A stretch of DNA of 64,000 nt from WLXB01 sp040221475. Its GTDB lineage: Bacteria; Pseudomonadota; Alphaproteobacteria; Rhodospirillales; Rhodospirillaceae. Numbering within the stretch: position 1 is the stretch's first letter; every line of letters begins with the position of its first letter. The stretch spans positions 93,999-157,998 of the forward strand of contig JAVKEJ010000027.1 in the NCBI GenBank assembly GCA_040221475.1, given 5' to 3'. The notes beneath the pieces were generated by a model, which was not told the DNA's origin, made no database searches, and was given only the letters and a program-made list of their open reading frames with translations. A program made the translations under genes and the position numbers. Positions 17,595 to 26,084 of the stretch are shown here, piece after piece.

Positions 17595-17620
17595 CAGCCC
17601 CTCCGCGTACGAAGGGGCTG
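17595..17620. terminator. Hairpin between convergent genes
   Basis: CAGCCCCT (17595-17602) pairs with AGGGGCTG (17613-17620). It lies between the end of the PAS pair and the end of the convergent methyltransferase gene, so it could stop transcription from both sides. There is no long T-run. Confidence 0.5.
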
Positions 17621-17648
17621 CCTGTTAGAATAATTGATACGTTTGGAT

Positions 17649-18827
17649 TTATGCTTTGGCGAAGTTGCGATCACCGAACTGCCGGGCAATCGGTGGTGCG
17701 CCGTCAATCCGTTTAAAGCCACGCTTGGCAATTTCCTCGGTGAAATCAATTGAGTGGTAAGATAGGCTCCACACTTCATTGTTCCAACGATGATCAAACC
17801 AGCGCGAATGCAACTGAGCGGCCCGCCCTTCCAAACCACCGGTGACAAAATCGAGCGGGGTGTATACGCCCCCTGGCCGCAGCACGCGATTGGCTTCGGC
17901 AATGATCTCTTTGGTTTTTTCACCCGGCACTTCGTGATGCATGATGTAGCTGGTGACCAGATCGAAGTAGCCATCGGGGAAGCCGGTTTCTTCGGCCAGG
18001 GCCTGACGGAAGTTTGCGCCAACGCCAATATCGTTGGCCCGCAAGTGGGCATACCGCACCATCGGTCCACCGATATCAACGCCCCACACTTCCGCATCAG
18101 GGAAGCGTTCTTTCAAGGCGACGGTCATCTGCCCAATGCCGCACCCCATATCGAGGATGCGCTTGACCTTGCCATCGGCGGGCAGCGGCAACCGTCCAGC
18201 CACGTTTTTATGAATCTGATCCTGCTCGTTATGGCCCAGCACCGAGATGTAAAAACTGTTGGTGCCGTAGTGATACACATGACCGGCAAAAGCATCGCCC
18301 ACATAGCCATCGGGCTGAATGTGAATTTCATGGCGGGTGTAATCCGGCACATACATATCCGGGCGCAGTTCCAGCGTGCCAGGGCCAACATTGTCGGCGG
18401 CTTCCATTTCCGACAGGTACATGTCGGCGTTGGCATGGAAATAATCTTGCAGCGTTTTCCACGTCACCTGCTGGTTTGAAATCCAGGCCCGCGAGGCCAG
18501 ATTGATCTGCGGATTACCGTCCGCAACTTTCAGCATCTGGTCGTAGGTCATGTTCGCTTTAGGGTCCATCCCGGCTTCAACCAGGGCCTCGTCCAGCATC
18601 ATGGCCGAGACGCGGCGCATCTTCTTGGCCTGAAACAGGCGGAACCCCAGGGTAAAGTCTTGCTGGCTTTCCAGTTCCAGCGTGCCGAGGCGTTCCATCC
18701 GGCCTGTGCTGCCGCGCAGTTCAATATCCCCCACGGGGGCGTTTGCGTAAGCTGCGCGCTCTTTAAAAAACGCCTTCATGGCCACGGCCCCTGCGGCGGT
18801 GCCAAAGAGTGTGCGACGGTTCATCAT
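17649..18827 (-). CDS. SAM-dependent methyltransferase with Tat-like leader
   Basis: A 392-residue protein. The C-terminal half is a class I methyltransferase: motif I ILDMGCGIGQMTVAL near residues 218-232, the acidic strand VWGVDIGGPMV, DLVTSYIMHHEVP and ANRVLRPGGVY. The N-terminus (MNRRTLFGTAAGAVAMKAFF) has a twin-arginine and alanine-rich stretch like a Tat signal, which is unexpected for an SAM-using enzyme. Residues 40-210 match no family I recognise. AAGGAG precedes the start. An unknown 116-residue gene lies upstream on the same strand. Either the leader is not used for export or the enzyme is unusual. Confidence 0.82.
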   Translation of the reverse strand: MMNRRTLFGTAAGAVAMKAFFKERAAYANAPVGDIELRGSTGRMERLGTLELESQQDFTLGFRLFQAKKMRRVSAMMLDEALVEAGMDPKANMTYDQMLKVADGNPQINLASRAWISNQQVTWKTLQDYFHANADMYLSEMEAADNVGPGTLELRPDMYVPDYTRHEIHIQPDGYVGDAFAGHVYHYGTNSFYISVLGHNEQDQIHKNVAGRLPLPADGKVKRILDMGCGIGQMTVALKERFPDAEVWGVDIGGPMVRYAHLRANDIGVGANFRQALAEETGFPDGYFDLVTSYIMHHEVPGEKTKEIIAEANRVLRPGGVYTPLDFVTGGLEGRAAQLHSRWFDHRWNNEVWSLSYHSIDFTEEIAKRGFKRIDGAPPIARQFGDRNFAKA

Positions 18828-18896
18828 GTGTGTTCTCCTTTTGCCTTTCGGCGAATGTCAGTGGCGTCTTAAGCTGCTTTTACCTCTTAAGCGGCT

Positions 18897-19247
18897 TTAA
18901 ATATCGTCGCCGCGCTTTTTAAAGTCGGCGGAAAAATGCGTGCTGCTGGTGTGCGCCAATGGCCCAAACGCCAGATCAATAAAGCGGTCGCGGTCGACTT
19001 CCCAGGCCGCGTTTTGCTCATCCGTGGGCACATATTGCTCAATCATTTCGCTGGTGACGCCTTTTTCTTCCAATACCGCTTCAACCACTTTCAGGCGGCG
19101 TTTGGTGGCCCACATTTCTGTGCCCATGGCGATGACCGTGCTGACCAGATTATCGAGCACCGGGTTGCCCAGGTAAGACGCGTCGGTGATGTCAGATGGA
19201 ATGGCATCCGTTGCATAGGTTGGGCGGGTGGTTTTGAGTTTAGCCAT
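18897..19247 (-). CDS. Conserved-looking hypothetical protein
   Basis: A 116-residue soluble protein from the ATG at 19247, chosen because GGGAGAG precedes it; a longer frame to 19343 has no ribosome site. It is mostly helical, with a charged helix-turn pattern (MWATKRRLKVVEAVLEEKG) and a C-terminal HTSSTHFSADFKKRG. No family is recognised. It lies 69 bases upstream of the methyltransferase gene in the transcription direction and may act with it. Confidence 0.65.
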   Translation of the reverse strand: MAKLKTTRPTYATDAIPSDITDASYLGNPVLDNLVSTVIAMGTEMWATKRRLKVVEAVLEEKGVTSEMIEQYVPTDEQNAAWEVDRDRFIDLAFGPLAHTSSTHFSADFKKRGDDI

Positions 19248-19624
19248 AGGTCTCTCCCCATGAGGTCTGAGTTGTTTTGCCGCTTGCTGTGCGGCGCACC
19301 AGACTCCCATCTGGGCACCTGCAATTAAGCTAGCTGAACGCAAAGACTAGCATTGATATGGGTCAACAGGAGCGGCGACCTGATGCTGTGTTCATGGCGT
19401 GGCGTATCGTCGTTCGCACTGCGGACATATGTGCGGCACCCCCTAAGCCTTCCTGGCGCATAAAGTTTCTCTAGAACTGTCCCGCCAGACGGGGTATGTG
19501 TTATGTTATACTATAACAATTTGAAGTTATGCACCCTGATGAATCCCGAGGCCATCAGCAAACTTTGGGTTCAGAGCTATTCCGCAGCGCGGCGCCCATA
19601 ACAAGAAAGCTATACAAGAACGCT
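19248..19624. promoter_or_regulatory. Divergent gap with zinc-type control region
   Basis: About 375 bases between the leftward hypothetical gene and the rightward zinc-uptake-like genes. The first half shows nothing clear. The right part contains the Zur-like palindrome at 19504-19518, with a possible -10 sequence TATACT inside it. An ATG at 19529 opens the next frame but would leave almost no leader. Confidence 0.45.
19504..19518. promoter_or_regulatory. Zur-like operator
   Basis: A perfect 7-1-7 palindrome, TGTTATA-C-TATAACA, embedded in GTTATGTTATACTATAACAA. It closely resembles the AT-rich Zur boxes of proteobacteria. It overlaps a possible -10 element upstream of a His/Cys small protein and a ZnuD-like receptor, the pattern expected for zinc repression. 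Fur-family cross-recognition is possible, so Zur is an inference from sequence and context. Confidence 0.65.
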
Positions 19625-19975
19625 ATGTTGGCTGTGTCTTTATCCCGGTTGCTCCATCTCAGGTCCAGGGCTTTGCGGTCCACGCTGATGGGGGTCAGAA
19701 CCCTGATGGCCGTTGCCGCACTGTCGGCGCATCTAGGGCTGGGTTATCATTACGGCGAGCACGCCTTGGGCAGCCAGGATGATCACGGCGAATCAGCCTG
19801 CGATCTTTGCCAATTCATCACGGACAGTCCGCTCAAGCATGAGCGCGTCTCGCAGGCGGTTTTTCACACGGACGACACACGCCCCTTTGTCCTGCCACCT
19901 CTAAGACCGGCGCTAAAACACATCGCACCTGGCGCGTTCGATGCGCGTGCGCCACCGCGTTTGTCACTCAGTTAA
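19625..19975 (+). CDS. Small His/Cys protein beside zinc receptor (DUF2946-like)
   Basis: A 116-residue protein from the ATG at 19625; the frame extends back to an ATG at 19529, but that start lies 10 bases after the operator and lacks a ribosome site. It has an N-terminal hydrophobic segment (GVRTLMAVAALSAHLGLG), then a His/Asp-rich stretch (YHYGEHALG, DDHGES) and CDLCQF. This short CxxC-His arrangement recalls DUF2946 proteins found beside copper or zinc TonB receptors. It probably binds metal in or at the membrane. Homology is weak, so the family name is tentative. Confidence 0.65.
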   Translation: MLAVSLSRLLHLRSRALRSTLMGVRTLMAVAALSAHLGLGYHYGEHALGSQDDHGESACDLCQFITDSPLKHERVSQAVFHTDDTRPFVLPPLRPALKHIAPGAFDARAPPRLSLS

Positions 19976-20056
19976 CCCGATATTTTATTATTTCGCGCTC
20001 CCGCCGAGGCATACCGCTCTCGACGGCCCAGCGCAAAACTGACACGTGGAGCACTC

Positions 20057-22120
20057 ATGAAAATGTATCACTTACTGGCCAGCACCGCCTTGGTGCTGAC
20101 AGCCATGCCTGTTGCGATGGGCGTAACTCAGCATGCCGAAGCTGCGGCGGCCTCGGTTGGCCCGACAGTCCCCGATGAAATTATCGTCACCGCGTCGCCC
20201 ATGCCGCGTTTGAAACGCGATGTCATCAGCGGCACAACCGTGCTTGCAGGCGACGATCTGCGGGAGGCTGTGCGCAGCTCTATCGGCGAGACTTTGCGGG
20301 GCCAGATCGGCATCACCACAACCTTCTTCGGCCCAACCGCCAGCCGCCCGATTATTCGTGGCCAGGGCGGCGACCGGGTGCGCATTCTGCAAAACGGCGT
20401 TGATACGGTGGATGCTTCTGTCACCAGTGTCGATCATCAAACCGCCGCCAGCACGGCTGCTGCAGAGCGTATTGAAATTCTCCGCGGCCCAAACACATTG
20501 CTTTACGGCGCGTCGGCCGTTGGCGGTGTTATCAATGTTCTAGACAATCGCATTCCCCAGGCCCGCGTGGCAGACGGTGCCGAGGGGCGTGCCGGTGTGA
20601 CCTACGGCAGCAATGCCGACGAGGCCGCCGTGGATGGCCTATTGAATGTCAACGTGGGCGAAAAACTGACCCTTCATGCGGACGGCTTCTACGTCAACAC
20701 CGATGACTATGAAATCAAAGGCTTTGCCAATGCCGACGCCGAGGTCGAAGGGTTTGATGGGTTTGTCAACAATACGGACACGGAAACCTATGGGGGCGCC
20801 TTAGGCGCGTCTGTCGTCTGGGAAGACGGGTACTTTGGTCTCTCAACTGCCTACTTTGATTCAAACTACGGCAGTCCTGTGGTTGAAGAAGAAGAGGAAG
20901 AAGAAGGCGGCGACGCAGAAGTCGGCGCGGAAGAGGAAGGCATCCGCATTGATCTTGAGCGTATTCGCTTTGATGCCGCGGGTGAGATCAGAAACATCGG
21001 TGGGTTTGTTACGTCTGCGAAATTCCGGTTTGGCTACGGGAACTATGATCATACCGAACTTGAGGGCAGTGAAATTGGCACGACGTTTAAAAACGATGCT
21101 TGGGACGGTCGGGTAGAGTTTGTTCATGTGCCTGTCGACATTCTCAACGCGGGCAATCTCACCGGTGCGTTCGGGGTGCAAGTCAAAAATCGCAAATTCG
21201 AAGCCGTTGGGGCGGAGGCTTTTGTACCCCCGACTGAAACCGACACCTGGTCTGTCTTTGTGGTTGAGGATTACGAGGCCGGACCCTGGCTGTTCTCGGG
21301 CGGTGCCCGAGTGGACTGGACGGAGGCGGACTCCACCACCACAAATGTCAGCCGCAACTTCACAGGGGTTTCCGCTTCGGCCAGTGCCCGGTATTTGTTT
21401 GATGAAAAAATATCAGCGGGCGTTGAGGTGTCGCGCAACGAGCGTGCGCCAAACGCGGAAGAACTCTTTTCAAATGGCCCGCATCTGGCCACCGGTCAGT
21501 TTGAAATCGGTGATTCCAATCTCGGCGAAGAAACCGCCTGGCATGCTGAAGCCTCTCTGAGCGCGGAAATTCAAACGGTCACGCTTGCTGCCAATATTTT
21601 CTCAACCTGGTACGACTCTTACATTTTTGAGAACGAGACCGCTGATATTGAAGACGGGTTGCCCGTCTTTCAGTTCGTTCAGCGCGATGCCCGTGTGAAA
21701 GGGATCGAGCTTGGTACGGAGGTGGAGCTTTTTCAAAAGGCTGATCTGAGTGTTGTTCTGGATGCGGGTGTTGATTACGTGCGCCTTGAAGAAACCGACA
21801 CACAAACCGCCTTGCCGCGCATTCCTGCCTTTGGGTATCAGGCGGGCCTGACAGCACAATGGCAGAGGTTTGAAACACGCGTTGGCATTGAAGGCCGCAA
21901 CAGCAAATCGGATGTCGCCCCGCTAGAAACAGCAACAGAGGGATACACCTTTGTGAATGCCTCGGTTGCTTATACCCCATTCACAGACCGCGATGTGCGG
22001 CTTGTGGTGCAGGGACGTAACTTGGGCAACAGCTTTGCGCGGCCTCATACGTCATTCATTAAAAATATCACGCCGCTGCCGGGGCGGGATGTCAGGGTGT
22101 CGCTTATCGCGGGCTTCTAA
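20057..22120 (+). CDS. ZnuD-like TonB-dependent metal receptor
   Basis: A 687-residue outer-membrane receptor: signal peptide (residues 1-30), plug domain with the SRPIIRGQGGDRVRILQNGV and ERIEILRGPNTLLYG blocks, INVLDNRIPQ, then a 22-strand-type barrel ending in a C-terminal Phe (VSLIAGF). The plug blocks are those of ZnuD zinc receptors. A loop at about residues 276-296 is a run of seven Glu followed by Gly, Asp and more Glu, a likely metal-attracting surface loop. GGAG precedes the ATG. It follows the His/Cys protein by 81 bases under a Zur-like box, supporting zinc uptake; copper or another metal is an alternative. Confidence 0.88.
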   Translation: MKMYHLLASTALVLTAMPVAMGVTQHAEAAAASVGPTVPDEIIVTASPMPRLKRDVISGTTVLAGDDLREAVRSSIGETLRGQIGITTTFFGPTASRPIIRGQGGDRVRILQNGVDTVDASVTSVDHQTAASTAAAERIEILRGPNTLLYGASAVGGVINVLDNRIPQARVADGAEGRAGVTYGSNADEAAVDGLLNVNVGEKLTLHADGFYVNTDDYEIKGFANADAEVEGFDGFVNNTDTETYGGALGASVVWEDGYFGLSTAYFDSNYGSPVVEEEEEEEGGDAEVGAEEEGIRIDLERIRFDAAGEIRNIGGFVTSAKFRFGYGNYDHTELEGSEIGTTFKNDAWDGRVEFVHVPVDILNAGNLTGAFGVQVKNRKFEAVGAEAFVPPTETDTWSVFVVEDYEAGPWLFSGGARVDWTEADSTTTNVSRNFTGVSASASARYLFDEKISAGVEVSRNERAPNAEELFSNGPHLATGQFEIGDSNLGEETAWHAEASLSAEIQTVTLAANIFSTWYDSYIFENETADIEDGLPVFQFVQRDARVKGIELGTEVELFQKADLSVVLDAGVDYVRLEETDTQTALPRIPAFGYQAGLTAQWQRFETRVGIEGRNSKSDVAPLETATEGYTFVNASVAYTPFTDRDVRLVVQGRNLGNSFARPHTSFIKNITPLPGRDVRVSLIAGF

Positions 22121-22159
22121 TAGGCGGATCACGTCAAACGTTTTGAGGTGATTTCGCTC

Positions 22160-22248
22160 CGTTACGTTCTGCTATAGACCGCCCTCTGCGTTGCGCGAGA
22201 TTTGCGTGCGCGGGGGACTCTCTCCCCCGGTCTTGGCAGAACGTAACG
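22160..22248. repeat. Long inverted repeat between convergent genes
   Basis: CGTTACGTTCTGC (22160-22172) is repeated in exact reverse complement at 22236-22248. Just inside, AGACCG (22176-22181) matches CGGTCT (22228-22233). The enclosed 46 bases include a small GGGGGA/TCCCCC hairpin. It lies between the receptor and the convergent SDR gene. It could be a bidirectional terminator, a structured RNA or a small mobile repeat. Confidence 0.6.
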
Positions 22249-22268
22249 ACCCTGTGGTTGGGGAAGAC

Positions 22269-23024
22269 TTACTCCCGAGACAGCGTCAGGCTCTTGTCTT
22301 CCGCCGCGAAGGTCATATTCGCGCAAGCGTCGTTGCCCATGCAGGCCACGGTCATTTCCGCCAGATCAGCGCGCGACACCGGCCCCATCGACATGCGGTC
22401 TTCTGTCAGTTCCGCCAAGCCCGTGGGGGCGGTGCCTTCGGGCGCAATAATGCCGGTGCGAATAATCACATAGGTCAAACCGCTGGCTTTCAAGTCTTCC
22501 TCGGCGGCGAAGCGCTCATCCATGCTGTCTTTGGTGCGGGCGCGGGCTTCTGCTGAATAGGCGATGGCGCTATCGCCGACGCCGACCGAGCTGAGGAATA
22601 TAATTTCTTTCGTGCCGTGCTTTTTGGCCGCCGCTGTGATGTTCATTTGGGTGGTGTCCCAAAAGTTTTTTTGCGTGCCGCGTCCGCCAATGGTGTTGAT
22701 GGCCACGCGCGGTTTGGCGGCGGCGAAGGCGGCATCCACATCGGCGGCGTTCATGGCATCGCCCACCGCATAGGCCACGTTTTTGCCGCTCAGGCGCGAC
22801 CGGTCGGACGTGGGCCGCACAAACACTGTGACCTCTTCGCCCTGGGCCAGCAGTTCGTCGACAATAAACGCCCCCGTGCGGCCGGCGCCGCCAAACACGA
22901 TCACGCCCTCAGCCGCCAGACTGGCTGAGGTCAAACTGGCTGTGGTCAAAGGGGCTGCAATCATAGCACACAGCGCCACCAGAAACGGTGTGAGGGAAAA
23001 CCGGGATGAGACAGGCCGAGTCAT
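22269..23024 (-). CDS. NAD(P)-binding atypical SDR protein with signal peptide
   Basis: A 251-residue NAD(P)H-binding protein of the atypical SDR group: GGAGRTG at residues 45-51, the acidic DVDAAFAAAKPRVAINTIGG segment, IIFLSSVGVGD and YVIIRTGIIAPEG. It lacks a clear YxxxK pair. The first 38 residues (PFLVALCAMIAAPLTTASL... then LAAEG) look like a Sec signal peptide. Export of an NAD(P)-type fold is unusual because the cofactor is normally cytoplasmic. GGAGG precedes the start. It may be lipid-bound or periplasmic with another ligand, or the leader may be a membrane anchor. Confidence 0.78.
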   Translation of the reverse strand: MTRPVSSRFSLTPFLVALCAMIAAPLTTASLTSASLAAEGVIVFGGAGRTGAFIVDELLAQGEEVTVFVRPTSDRSRLSGKNVAYAVGDAMNAADVDAAFAAAKPRVAINTIGGRGTQKNFWDTTQMNITAAAKKHGTKEIIFLSSVGVGDSAIAYSAEARARTKDSMDERFAAEEDLKASGLTYVIIRTGIIAPEGTAPTGLAELTEDRMSMGPVSRADLAEMTVACMGNDACANMTFAAEDKSLTLSRE

Positions 23025-23159
23025 ACTACGCCTCCGTACAGACGATCTCTGCGTTAGAATCTCTACGCCAGGACGCTACTCCTAAAACGGGCATAACGAA
23101 ATCAAAACACATCGTTTAAACGTTCTAAAAGCTGGGCTCTCGCGCAGATGTGAAGCCGT

Positions 23160-23191
23160 TTAACCCTTAATCCGCTTAACCCTTAATCCGC
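23160..23191. repeat. 16-bp tandem duplication at gene end
   Basis: TTAACCCTTAATCCGC occurs twice head to tail (23160-23175 and 23176-23191). On the minus strand it repeats the final codons and stop of the peroxiredoxin-like gene, so a second copy of its ending lies in the 3' untranslated region. Confidence 0.8.
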
Positions 23192-23761
23192 TTCCATCCA
23201 TTTGATGCTGCAGCCCATCGACGGCGTTTGGTCTTGCGGGCCTGTGCCGCTGGTGGCCACTTGGCGCATGGCGTTCAGCAACTCGGGCACGCGCTCTGGC
23301 GTCGCACCTGAGTCTTCTCCCCCCATTTGACCCATGGTGAGGGAGTCGATCCGCCCGCGATATTGCAAGCCACCCGCGGTGTTAAAGCCAAAAAAGTCGG
23401 GCGTGCACACCGCGCCATAGGCCCGCGCGACACTTTGGTCTTCGTCCACCAAATAGGGAAACGTAAAACCATGTTCGGCGGCAAACTGCATCATCAGTTG
23501 CGGGGCGTCGTCCGGGTAGGTGCGGTAATCGTTGGGCATAATGGCGACCACGCCCACGCCCTCGGCTTGCAGGGTTTTGGCATCGTCCACCAGGCGCGCA
23601 ATGATCGCCTTCACATAGGGGCAGTGGTTGCAGATGAAGGCGACCAGCAATCCTGTGTTGCCCATCAGGTCGGCCAAGGTGAACGGCGTGCCAATGGCAT
23701 CGGTGAGTTCAAACGCCGGGGCTTGCCAGCCAAAATCACATACGGGGGTGTCAAGGAGCAT
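23183..23761 (-). CDS. Thioredoxin-fold peroxiredoxin-like protein
   Basis: A 192-residue thioredoxin-fold protein from the ATG at 23761; a 30-residue extension upstream has no ribosome site. It shows the APAFELTDAIGTPFTL opening, the active segment FICNHCPYVKAI and the AYGAVCTPDFFGFN cis-Pro region of the PRX_like1 group, often annotated as thioredoxin family protein. The CNHCPYVK motif suggests a thiol reductase or peroxidase in the cytoplasm. It is a single gene, and its end carries a 16-bp tandem duplication. Confidence 0.85.
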   Translation of the reverse strand: MLLDTPVCDFGWQAPAFELTDAIGTPFTLADLMGNTGLLVAFICNHCPYVKAIIARLVDDAKTLQAEGVGVVAIMPNDYRTYPDDAPQLMMQFAAEHGFTFPYLVDEDQSVARAYGAVCTPDFFGFNTAGGLQYRGRIDSLTMGQMGGEDSGATPERVPELLNAMRQVATSGTGPQDQTPSMGCSIKWMEAD

Positions 23762-23908
23762 GGGGGAGTCCTGTGGGTGGGGGATGGTAATTAGTAAATA
23801 TATGTTTGTCTGTTCGTGAAATCCAATTCTGCAGCAGTGAAAGTTTGACAATTAAAGAAAGTTTCGGAACAACATTACAACTATAAATTATGACGCGTGG
23901 AGTCCAAT

Positions 23909-26065
23909 ATGAATCCGTCTGATACGGCTATTGATAAACTTTCAAACGACGAGCTGGAGAGAGGAGAGTTTTGTAAGTCGGTTGCAAATCTGCTCGTAGA
24001 AGAAGGTTCCACCATAGCGAGTGGCGTGGTTCTGGGTATTACAGGGCCTTGGGGTAGCGGTAAGTCTTCTATTCTCAATATGGTCCAAGAAGTATTGAAA
24101 GACGCAAGACCTGAAACAATCACAATAGAGTTTCAGCCTTGGATCACGTCCGGTTCAAAAGAACTAATAACTTCATTTCTTGATGAACTAAGTATCTCAG
24201 TGAAAAGCGAGGCGGGGCAGAATGAGGAAAAGCGTGAGTTATTTGAAAAACTATCAGCTGAGGCGGCGAGTTATGCTCAAGCTATAAGTAAGATTGGTGG
24301 TGTGGCCTACTCAGTACATGATCCATATGCTGGGGCGGCAATTGTAGCATCAAGCGACTTATTTGGATTTTGGCGTGGGCGGAAAACCAAAATTCGCGAA
24401 GAAACGATTTTGCAAATCCGTGACAGGCTAAAGGCGCTAATTGATCAATTGGGTCGGCCCGTTGTTGTGATCATGGACGAAATAGACCGTCTAACTGATT
24501 CAGAGATTATCTCTACGGCCCAGCTACTTAAAGCGGTTGCGCATTTTAATAATGTTTCTTTCTTACTCGCATACGACGCAGCGCGAATTGCTAGCGCGTT
24601 TGACTCAATCAAAGAAAAGGGGCGGGGAAGATCCTATTTGGAGAAGATCGTTCAATATGAGCTTCCAATACCTTTTCTGCACCCGAACCGGATTAAGGAG
24701 TTGCTGACAGAGAAGCTTTTGAAATCTTCCGCCGCAGATTTTTTTCCAAAAAACTGGCAGGAGGATGAGGATTACAAGGATTTGGTTGACCTGATCATCC
24801 CATCGCTAGTTCAAAGCCCAAGAGATATCGCTCGCTTAATTAACGTCGTTTCAATTACCCAACGCATGGTTGGTGAAGACGTCCATTGGGTTGATGCGAT
24901 AGGATATCATGCACTTGAGCAAAAAATACCTGAAATAGCTGATCGAATAAGGAAGTCGCCATGGAAGGTGTTGTCAAATTCTAGTTTTGCACCCCGTGTA
25001 GAACAAGAAGCTGAAATGATGCGGTTCTTGGATCGAGAAGAGGGAGTCGGGCCATTATGGCGCAGGGAAATTTTAGATGATCATCTTAATAGTGATGCCG
25101 CTTGCAGATTGATGGAGTTTTTGTTTCCCGTATTTAAGGGCGAAGAAGATTTAATTAAGCGACCCGAACAACCTGATTTTATCTGCAATGAAAGATCATT
25201 GACTTCATTGTTGCAGTTAGGGTTGCCAACAGGGGAGATAAGTTTCTCCTACCTCAGAGAAAATGTATCTGCCGATCACTCCACTCAGATTGAAAAACTA
25301 AGGAAGGCTGAGTTAGAGGGCAAACTTGAACCATTCATCGAACGTTTCTCAAGAATCCAGAGTCGATTTAATCGAGACCAAGTCGTTTGCATGTGGCGTG
25401 CGGTAGCTGTCCACTGCGACCAGTCAATTAATGACCACGAGTATGATCCGGAGTATCTACGTGTAAATTTAACGCACAGGCTATTCCGAGATTGGCTTTA
25501 TGTACTGAAAAACAACACTGAAATTACTAGCGATGTAGCCGGGTTCGCTGGACAGTTGATGCAAGATGGATCGATAGAATTTTTATCTTGTTTATTGCAC
25601 TACTTTAGTTTGCATCATGGCTTGTTTGGATTTGAGGGGCGTAACTACGATAATGGTGACGCATTATCTCGGTATAATGCAGAGGGTTATTCGATGCAGT
25701 GGGGTGAAACTGTCTCTGAACGACTAATTTCCAAAGATTTAATAAAAGGTCTACGGACTCCACATCCTCTATTTCTTGCCGTTCATACAGGAGGCTGGAA
25801 AGAAAAACACAAGCTGACTCTTAGTGATCTTTTACTTGATGAGAAAGTAATTGACCCAGTTATCTTGTCCTTTTTCTTTGGTGATTCGATTGTTCAGCGT
25901 AGCTTTATAGAAAAACTAGTCGACATGGATAAATTAACTAAGGCCTTTAATGTTAGGCTTCATAATATGATGGGCAGGGAAAGGCTTCCTGGATTAAGGG
26001 ACGTCTATAAACGAGCGGCCTTTCATCTTGGTATTAAATTGCAGCCGTTTGGCATTTCAGACTGA
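23909..26065 (+). CDS. KAP-family P-loop NTPase
   Basis: A 718-residue KAP NTPase from the ATG at 23909 (GTGGAG upstream; the GTG at 23897 is an alternative). Walker A is GPWGSGKSS at residues 46-54, with the ITIEFQPWIT segment after it and Walker B VVVIMDEIDRLT near 185. The SFLLAYDAARIASAF and SPRDIARLINVV blocks are typical of KAP ATPases. The C-terminal half matches nothing I know. The family includes PifA, an F-plasmid phage-exclusion protein. Base composition is AT-richer than the flanks, and paired direct repeats follow, both consistent with transfer. No partner genes are evident. Confidence 0.87.
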   Translation: MNPSDTAIDKLSNDELERGEFCKSVANLLVEEGSTIASGVVLGITGPWGSGKSSILNMVQEVLKDARPETITIEFQPWITSGSKELITSFLDELSISVKSEAGQNEEKRELFEKLSAEAASYAQAISKIGGVAYSVHDPYAGAAIVASSDLFGFWRGRKTKIREETILQIRDRLKALIDQLGRPVVVIMDEIDRLTDSEIISTAQLLKAVAHFNNVSFLLAYDAARIASAFDSIKEKGRGRSYLEKIVQYELPIPFLHPNRIKELLTEKLLKSSAADFFPKNWQEDEDYKDLVDLIIPSLVQSPRDIARLINVVSITQRMVGEDVHWVDAIGYHALEQKIPEIADRIRKSPWKVLSNSSFAPRVEQEAEMMRFLDREEGVGPLWRREILDDHLNSDAACRLMEFLFPVFKGEEDLIKRPEQPDFICNERSLTSLLQLGLPTGEISFSYLRENVSADHSTQIEKLRKAELEGKLEPFIERFSRIQSRFNRDQVVCMWRAVAVHCDQSINDHEYDPEYLRVNLTHRLFRDWLYVLKNNTEITSDVAGFAGQLMQDGSIEFLSCLLHYFSLHHGLFGFEGRNYDNGDALSRYNAEGYSMQWGETVSERLISKDLIKGLRTPHPLFLAVHTGGWKEKHKLTLSDLLLDEKVIDPVILSFFFGDSIVQRSFIEKLVDMDKLTKAFNVRLHNMMGRERLPGLRDVYKRAAFHLGIKLQPFGISD

Positions 26066-26084
26066 TCAAATCCTGCTGATAGCC

